A stretch of DNA of 64,000 nucleotides from Hemicordylus capensis (lineage: Eukaryota; Chordata; Lepidosauria; Squamata; Cordylidae), in assembly GCF_027244095.1 (NCBI RefSeq), contig NC_069670.1, forward strand, positions 13,907,320-13,971,319, read 5' to 3'. Below the pieces are notes generated by a model that was given only the letters and a program-made list of their open reading frames with translations, was not told where the DNA came from and did no database searches. The position numbers were made by a program, and so were the translations under genes. This document shows, piece after piece, positions 45,301 through 54,900 of this stretch; within the stretch, counting starts at the first letter, position 1; every line of letters starts with the position of its first letter.

Positions 45301-48077
45301 CGAATGCCAGAAACTTGTGGTTGTCCAACAAATCTGACTAGCAGAAGATCTGGCAAAGGTCAAAAGCGCTTCTTCCACATAACCTGTGGTTGATTTATGA
45401 ATTTGCCACCACAAAATGTGGCTCTCCCTTCGGTGGCTTTAAAGGAGTAGGCACACACACAGAGGAAGAGGAGGAGGAGGATTCTAGCCTCACGATACCT
45501 AAACAGAACCTCCATGCTCAGAGGCAGTCTACCTCTGAATGGCAGAGTTGCTGGCGGAGAGCAATAGCAGGAGAAGGCTTCGTGCCCAGCTTGTGGGCTT
45601 CGTGGAAGTATCTGGGTGGCCACGGCTGGAAAGAGGATGCTGGCAGGTCCGCGAGAGGTTTCCTCCCCAAAACCCAGCCCGTAAGACTTACTGCACAGGA
45701 AACGTCCCCGTTCCGCTCAAAGAGGCAGTAGCCGTTGATGTCGCAGGGGTTGTGGGTGGGGCTCTGGCAGGTCTTCTGCGGGGCGCAGCTCCCCGTCTGG
45801 TTCCCCACAAAGCCGGATTTACAAGGCCCGCATTTGTAGGATCCCTGGCGAGAGACGTGGAATGAGGATGGGAGACATCTATATGTAAACCACTTTGGGA
45901 ACCTTTGCTGAAAAGTTAGAAATATCAGTAACAAAGAGAGCCTGGCTTCTGAGCACCCCCATGGATTTGAACCCGGAGCTCTGGGGGCCAGGCACTCCTT
46001 GAGGGGAAAGCAGGCGCTGAAAAACTATGGCGGTGGCGGATATTTATATACTGCTCTTCAACCAAAGTTCTCAAAGCGGGAATAAAGAAGATGGCCCCCT
46101 GTCCCCAAAGGGCTCACCATCTAAAAAGAAACAGAAGGCCGACACCAGCAACAGCCACTGGAGGGGTGCTGTGCTGGGGATGGAGAGGGCCAGTTGCTCT
46201 CCTCCTGGTAAATATAAGAAAACCACCACTTTGAAAGGTGTCTCTCTGCTCAGTTAGCAGGGATATAACTGAGCCATTTTGGAAGGGCGGTATATAAATC
46301 AAATAAATAAATAATATAATATAAAATAAGTTGACGACAGCTTCAATCTGCAAAGCTTGGCACATCTGGAGTGTGTGCTCTTCTTCAGGGGCATCCTTAT
46401 TCTCTTGTAGGAAATGATACCCTGGGCTGGCGCCTTCGGCCGGTCCAGCAGGGTTCTCTGCCTTGGCCACCCTGTCTGGAATACGGACTCCATCCCAGAC
46501 TGCCTCCGTGCACCTGCACCCTCTCTGGCCGTTGGGGCCTGAGTGACCAGCCCACCGTTCCGTACTGGTTGCCCGGCACCAGCCCACCGTTCCCTTGACC
46601 CCCGTCCCCGGAGAACGGACTCACCACGGTGTTGGTGCAGATGGCGTTGGGGTCACACCCGCCATTGTTGCCGTCATTGCATTCGTCGATGTCCACACAA
46701 ACCTGGGAGGGAAGGGAGAGAGGACGTGGCCTAGAACGGGGCGTGGCGGGGGGCAGCCGGTGCTCAAATTATAGGTTGCTCATAGCCCCCTTAGGAACGG
46801 AGGAAGCTGCCTTCTACGGAGCCAGACTCCTGGTCCAGCTAGCTCAGTACTGTCTACACAGACTGGCAGCAGCTCTCTGTGTTTTCAAACAGGAGTCTTT
46901 CCCAGCCCTACCTGGAGACGCTGCCAGGGATTAAACCTGGGGCCTTCTGCATGCAAAGCAGATGCTTACATAGGAGACTGCCACATACTGAGTCAGACCC
47001 TTGGTCTATCTATCTCAGTATTGTCTTCACAGACTGGCAGCGGCTTCTCCGAGGTTGCAGGCCGGAGTCTCTCTCTTGGAGATGCTGCCAGGGAGGGAAC
47101 TTGGAACCTTCTGCTCTTCCCAGAGCGGCTCCATCCCCTGAGGGGAAGATCTTGCAGTGCTCACACATCAAGTCTCCCATTCATATGCAACCAGGGCAGA
47201 CCCTGCTTAGCTATGGGGACAAGTCATGCTTGCTACCACAAGACCAGCTCTCCTCTCCACCGAATGCTTTGCCACTGAGCTCCAGTTCCACCCCTATACA
47301 GAAGTTTCCCCCCCACCTCTTGAATTATTTTCTCACCTGTTTACTGGCCTTTGCGTAGTCAGCCCCTACCCCGGAGACGAGGTTCCCTTTATAGCCTGGC
47401 GGGCAGGGTTCACAGCGGAAGCCAGGGGCTGTGTTGAGGCACTTGGACCCGGGAAAGCAGGGGTTGGCGTGGGCACACTGCAAGCAACAGAGACTTCAGT
47501 GAGGAGGGAGGCCGGCCAGTTTCTCGCCTTCCCCGCCTGTTCCCACCTGGTGACACTCCCCGCTCACCTCATCGATGTCGGCACAGTGGGTGCCGTTGCC
47601 CTGAAAGCCGGGCGGGCAAGGCCCACAACGGTAGCCCGGGTACTCGTAGGTCTCCATGCAGTCAACACCGCTGAAGCAAGGATTCGGGTTGCAACGGGAG
47701 CGATGCTCATGGAAGCCTGCAGTGGCAGAGAAGTCACAAAGAGCTTAATTATAGATGTTTGAAAAACTAATTATAAATTAAAAACTGGATCAGCGGGCCG
47801 ACAGGAGGGTGAAAGGGGCATCCTAACCATCTTAGCTTTCTTTGTTTGTTTTGTGTGGGTTTTTTTTTTTAAAAATCAGGTTCCTAGTCCTTAAGAATGC
47901 TGAAATAAGGTTGCACCCATGTGGCTAAAACAGGACAAGCCTTCCTTTCCTTCTTGTACCTTCCCATTAACTTCCAGTATAACTGTAAATTTCACCTACT
48001 CCAGCATGTAAAAGATAAGGGCCATGGGTGATATAAAACTGATGTATTCCTTCATATAAGTGTGAATGAGTGAGTGA

Positions 48078-48108
<31 letters not shown>

Positions 48109-49055
48109 TTCAATGTGAGTCTATGTTTTCGCCAGTTAAAACTTTCGCCTGTTAAAACTGTCCTGAGCCTTAAGGAGACAAACTTAAATATAGGTAGCAT
48201 GATTGCTTATTCTGAGCAGGAAACAGAAAAATCCAAAGCCCCCTCATTATCTAGGGATTCTTTTCCACATACTCAATTTATTTCAGTCCTGGAGGGAGCT
48301 TGTTGACCACTTAAACAACTCAGTGGCTGAACAGGATTAGAAGGATCATCATCTTAGGATAATATAATTAAGCTTGTGTCCACCATGACAGAGAAGGAAG
48401 TCAGATAATATAATGGTGTCCTAATCTGCCCATCCTGCACTGCTAACACTCACCGCACACCTGGCATTCCATGATGGTGTTCCGTATCAAGGACATCTCC
48501 TTTACCTGGAAAGAATTGATAGGTATCACGGCAGGGCCACAGAAAGGGAACTGGGGCATGGCCCCAGTGGGCTTCCAGAAGCGTTTGGTGGGCCATGGTA
48601 GGAAAGAGGATGCTAGACTAGATAGGCCTTGGGCTTGATCCAACAAGGATCGTCTTATGTTCACTGTGATTTCATGGGAATGAAGCCCTTCTGGAGACAA
48701 GGTTTCCAGGGTGGGGGGTAAACTGGGCACCCCACTCTCAGCACCCCACTCTTTTCTGCCACATGAGTCTTGGACAAGAAGCTACAACTAGCCTAGAAAG
48801 CGGGCTGGAAGCTTTGGCCTAATCTAAAAAGGCATGATCGAAGAGGAATCTGTTTTCCGAATATGAAAATGTCAAGCAAACAAGCTTCATTAATAAGACA
48901 AATAAACTAACATTCAATTCCTTATCTCTATAGGCATTTACTCATATTTACCTGAATAGAAGAAGACCCTGAGTTTCATATAGCTCCCTTTCAAAATATG
49001 GGTTAAATACTTGTTTATACTAGTACTTGCCCAAGAGGAAGAAGACCATGAATTT

Positions 49056-49117
<62 letters not shown>

Positions 49118-50455
49118 TCTAACATCAAAGAACTTGGGGGGGGAACGAGTCTTGGATTCAGGTAAATACAGTCAAGTATAACAAAATCCTTGCTCCCCTA
49201 AGAATGTTCTTTGCCACCCTTTTGCCCCCCCCCCCGGCCGCCTCCACCAAATTAGTTGTTCTAGACTAGTCACCCCTGCAAGGCGGGCTACATCCAGGCC
49301 CATCAGCACTCACCTGGTCTCGCATATCTTCCTGGAGTTCCATCAGGATCTGGTTGAAGAGGGTGAACTGTTTCACGAGGGCCTTCGTTTGCTCACCTGT
49401 CGTACAATGGGAAAGTTAATCGCCCCTGCCCTCTAAGGGGCCTGGAGAGAATCCATCACCCCCCACCCCATCCCAACAAGGCCAGGAGAGGTTGCCTGTC
49501 TCCAGCCAGGGGAGACATTCCCGCCGTAGTCCTTATAGACACTTCTGGGAGAAAAGTGGATTGTCTGGTAACCCTAATTGCTGGTCCTAACACACAGGGG
49601 AGTTGTTGCTCACAGAGATGGCACAAGCAATGCCACTCGAAATCCATAGAAAATGGCGGCCCTCAATGGACTGAAAACCACTGGGCGATGTGCAACTCTA
49701 GACTTTTCCCAGGATCAATGGTCTATAGCCCCTCCTTCTCACAAATTCTATAGCCGCCTTCCCACAAATTCCCAACGAATTCTCCTTCCCCTTCTTCCCA
49801 CCAAGATGCAGAGAAAATGGTGGTTCAGTTTTAGCTGGAGAGTTCCTGAGACGACAGATTTTGACCTTACAAATATGATATCAGTCTGGACCCTTAAGGA
49901 GAAAAATGCAGGGATGAAGGGCAGAGAGCTACCCTCCAACTTACCAAAGAGAGAATTGATCACGTTGGATACTGAAAGGGGAAGAAATTTTAAAAAACAA
50001 AGTTAAGATGCAATGGAAGAACCTGAAGGAGTTCCATTAAACGCTTAAGCGTAACAGATACAAATAAGCAATCATGAATGATCGATATAGTTAGAGAAAC
50101 TGAGAGGAGCAGAGAAGGTGGCTGTTCTAATTCTTATGTAATTGAGTTTCTTTGGGGCTTTTATTATGCTTTTTTTTTAAATTTGCAAGCTAGCCTAGAA
50201 ACTAATTGAAGAGCAGTATATACATGTGTACTAGCCTGAAAGCCAGCATGGTGTAGTGGTTAGAGTGCTGGACTAGGACTGGGGAGACCCGAGTTCAAAT
50301 CCCCATTCAGCCATGAGACTCGCTGGTTGACTCTGGGCCAGTCCCTTCTCTCTCTCAGCCTAACCTACTTCGCAGGGTTGTTGTGAGGAGAAACGTAACT
50401 ATGTACACCTAGGCTATGTACAACTCTGGGCTCCTTGGACGAGTGGAATATAAAT

Positions 50456-50492
<37 letters not shown>

Positions 50493-51915
50493 AACACATG
50501 GAATGGAGTTGCAGCTCAGTGGCAGAATGGACTGCAACTCCCAGAATCCTCAGACAAAGGCTACTGCTGCTGGGAGTTGTAGTGAACAACATCTGGTAAT
50601 CCCTGTTAGAGGGAAAACTTTGGAGAGGCCACTACCAGTCAGTGGGGACAGTACTGAGCTAGATGGACTAAGGGCCTGACGCGATAAAGCAGGAGTCCAT
50701 GCCTACACTGACTGGCAGCAGGGTCTATGCCTACACTGACTGGCAGCAGCTCTCCAAGGCTTCAAGCAGGGGTTTTGCCCAGTCTGATCTAAAGACGCTG
50801 CCAGGGTTTGGACCTGGGACTGTCTGCAAGTATGCAGATGCTCTTCCACTGAGCTATGGTTCCATCCTTGAAAGGGAATATCTCACAGCAGACAGCGCTC
50901 GCATCCAGTCACCCATTCAGATGCAAACCAAGGCAAACCCTGCTTAGCAAAGGGGGGGCAATTCATACTTGTCACCGCAAGACTGGCTCAGCTAGTAGGG
51001 AGCCTTGACCATTCTAAGCCAGAGAGGAGTCCCTAACAACTGATCTCTGCACAAGCACATGCAGGATGCCCTTTGCACTATTCTGGGCAAGCCAAGACGT
51101 ACCTGTGTTCTGCATGGACTCGTCACCCTGGAAGGGACATTCGCTCAAAGCTCCTACCCTGCTCATAGACCCTCCGAGGATCAGCTTCAGCGATTCCATG
51201 AAGCCCTAACATAGGAAACAGGAGAGAAGCACAAGTCGAACCTCCATGTGCAGAAGCAGTCTGCCTGTGAATACCCATTGCTGAGGGCAATGACAAGGGA
51301 GAGCTTTTTTAAGGTATCTTTATCCTTAAAGAAAGTAAGGTATTCTACGATTCCAAGCCACATAGGGCCCTAAAACGAATGACCAGCACTTTGAATTGTG
51401 GTCACAGACAAATCAGGACCCAGTGCAGATGATGCCAGAAGGGAGTCCTATGTTCCCTGTTAACTAGCTGCTGCCATCTGAACTGAAGCTTCCAAACAGT
51501 CTTCAAGGGCAGCCCCATGGAGCATTTGTTGCAGTAGTCCAGTCTCGACGTGCTCAAGGGATGGGTGCTGGTGGACAGCTCTGCTTCCTTCAGAAAAGGG
51601 CGTGCGAGCCGAATCACATGACCTGGGGGCCAACAGGATCCCTGCTAGCCCTATATAAGAACTGCTCAGCGCTTCGCTCCACAGTCTGTGTTTCTCTCCT
51701 TAGAAGATGCTGAACAGACTCTCATGCTGCCCTCCTCACAGTCTGCTCTGGAACCCGAACTCAAGCCCTTCCTCGACCATTCCACACACCTCTGACCCTC
51801 GGATCCTTCCTTATTCATCTGCTCTGGAAGCTTGAACCTCCAGGCTGTCAAAACTACTACGACCAGTACATGACTCATATACTGCTTTTCAACCAAGTGC
51901 TCAAAGCGGTTTACC

Positions 51916-51948
<33 letters not shown>

Positions 51949-54900
51949 TAATAATAATACAAACTGCTTCTCTGTCCACAAAGGGCCCACAATCCAAAAG
52001 AGACAGATCCTCGATATGAATACAGATACAAATACTATATATATATTTATATACCGCTTTTCAACACAAGTTCCCAAACTTGTGTCGGGGTTGGAGAAGG
52101 CCAGTCGCTCTCCGCCTACTAAACGTAAGAGAATCTCAAGGCGCCTCTTTGCCCGGTTAGCTGAGGGGGATCGACAAAAAGGCGACTGCTTCTGTCGCTT
52201 TTGAATTGAGATGCCTGCCACCGATGGCCCTTTGGGCAACTGGTCAGCCCACGCCAGAACCGCCTGGCGAAACTGTTCGGCCCAGGCCGCACACTGACGT
52301 GGCCGTCCAAGGGCACGGGAAGTATTTCCCCTCACCTGAATGCGGAGATACGCCTTCTGTCCTGTCCGCACCTCCACGGCCTCCAGCTGGTCCAGGTCGA
52401 GGGACGCCATCGCCGGCAGCCCCGCATTGGAGTCCACCAGCTTGCAGTCTACATACAGCTCGGCGGCCAGGGTGCTCCCTTGCAGGCCGCTCAGCCGCAG
52501 GAGGACGGTGTGGGTGCGGCCATCCGCCAGGTTGGCGTTCTGCAGGTTCACCGAATGCAGCTTGCCGTCCGCCCGCAGGTACCGGAGGAGGACTGCAAAA
52601 GGGGTGAGCGAAGGAGGAAAGGAGGGAAAAGGTCAGGCGGGCTGGTCAGCATCAAGACTGGTTTTGCTGTGGTTCTGCGGGAGCACGGAATAGACACGTA
52701 AAAGGTTCTGCGGAAACGTGGAATAAGGACAGAAAAGGTTCTGCCGGGTGGTGGTGGAATAAGTGCAATAAAGGTTCTCCAGGAGCATGGAATAGGAGCA
52801 GAAAAGGGGGCAAAATAAGCGCAGAAAATAAGCGCAGAATAAGTTTTGCGGGGGCAGAATAAGCACAGAAAAGGTTCTGCGGGAGCGCGGAATAGGAGCA
52901 GAAAGGGTTCTGCGGGAGCGCGGAATAGGAGCAGAAGAGATTCTGCAGAGGGCAGAATAGGAGCAGAAAAGGTTCTGCAGGAGCGGAATAAGAACAGAAA
53001 AGGTTCTGTGTGGAGCGGAATAGGAGCAGAAAAGGTTCTGCAGGGAGCCGAATGAGCACAGAACAGGCCAATGCTTCTGCAGCACTTTGCGTTGAGAACG
53101 AATGGAGGCTCTGGGAAGCCTCGGTCCGCACCTTTATTGGTCTTGCCGACGACGGAGGCCTCGAACCAACGCGTGTTGTCCTTTCTGTAATGCAGGCCGA
53201 AGAGCACCCCTCCTTGCTTGGGGGGCAGGCGGAAGGTGGAGAGCAAGTAGAGGTTGCTGACCACGAGCAGCTCCGTCCGGATCTTGCTGGCCACGCTGCT
53301 CATGTGTCGGGCTTCTGTCACTGTCAGCAGGTCAATTACTGGTGGAGGAAACAAGAAAGTTTAAACGAGGGATGGACAACAGCCGCGAGCCGCCAACAGC
53401 GAAATGCAAGCCATAAGCAGACTAGCAAAACACCCTCCGCTTATGTGGTTCTTGAACAAGGAACTTGCCGCCCAAGATGCAACAATGGCCACCAGTTTAG
53501 ATGGTTTTAAAAGGGGACCGGACACATCCGGGGAGGGACAAGGAGGAAAGGACCACCAGCAGCTATTGATCGTAACAACTAATGGAACCTCCATCTTCAG
53601 AAGCAGTCTACCCCTGAATACCAGGTGCAAGCGGCCAGGCCTTGGAACACAGAAAGCTGCCTTATACAGAGTCAGACCACCGGTCCCTGTAACTCAGGAT
53701 GGTCTACACTGACTGGCGGCGGCAGCTCTCCAAGGTTTCGGGCAGGAATCTCTCCCAGCCCGACTTGGAGATGCTGCCAGGGACTGAACCCGGCTCCTTC
53801 TGAATGCAAAGCAGATGCTCTCATCGGAGGCCCCTCAGTTTGGTCCACACGCCCTAATTTGGAAAACGAGGGACTGAAAGCGGCCTCCTGTTGACCAGAA
53901 GGGGTTTCACAGGCCGCCCCACTTCACAACACACACAGAAGCCTCTGGCTCTCCAGCGGCCTCTGTGGTCTCCCTCCAGGTGAGAGAGGGGGGACATCTC
54001 TCCGCAGGACCTCCCAGAGACTGGACGTCCTTGCTGATAAGGCCCCACCTGGACCAGGGCGTCTGGGACTCGGGATCCTGGCGTGGGTGGGGAGGCACAG
54101 CCTGCCCAGAGAGATGGGTACACACAGAGTGTTCTCCACCAGGAATCCTTCCCACACGGTCAACACGGTGGCGCATATTTTGGACAACCAGCCCGGGAAA
54201 GGAATGTGACAGCCTACCACGAAAGTGGCCACTTGGCCGGTTCTGGAGTCTGGCTGCTAGTCCGAGGAACACAGGAACCAGCCACACACAGTTAGGTCTT
54301 GTTAGGCAGGGAGGCTGGGGGTGCGGTTCCTCACCTCGACTTTGCTGCACCTTGCCTGCGCAGCAGCCTGGGCGAGCCACAAAGGCTGCATTGCTCAGGA
54401 TCCAGGTGGGGCGTGTCACTGCAAGCAGAAATCTAGCACACAGAGTTGTCTGCAACCAAGTCAGACCATGGGTCCCTCCAGCTCCGGGGAACCTAAGGAG
54501 CTGCCACCTACTGAGTCAGACCCTTGGTCCAGCTAGCTCAGTATTGCCCACACTGGCTGGCAGTGGCTCTCCCAAGTTTTCAGGCAGGCCTCTTGCCCAG
54601 CCCTACCGGGAGATGCTTGCCAGGGATGGAACCTGGGGCCTTCGGAAGTGCCATAACCGCTGGAGGCTGAAGTCGTGGGCCCCCGCAATGGTTGAGTCTG
54701 ATTGGCAGAATGCCAACAATTCTATAGTTAAGCCCCACAAGCCGCCCTGCCTCCTCGCTGCCTAGGCTGCAATAATTTGCCATCAATGTGTACAGTACTG
54801 GACAAAATGCTCAAAGTGTTGGAAGCAACAGACGCAAAGCAGTTCTGCTGTTTGGTCTTGTCTGCTTCTGTGTGCCCAGTTTCTTTCCTTCTGGGCTCCA

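Noticed and set aside
52633-53131. Two further long minus frames (150 and 159 codons) in THBS3 intron 2
   Set aside because: Side effect of a stop-free 33-bp tandem repeat; not separate genes.
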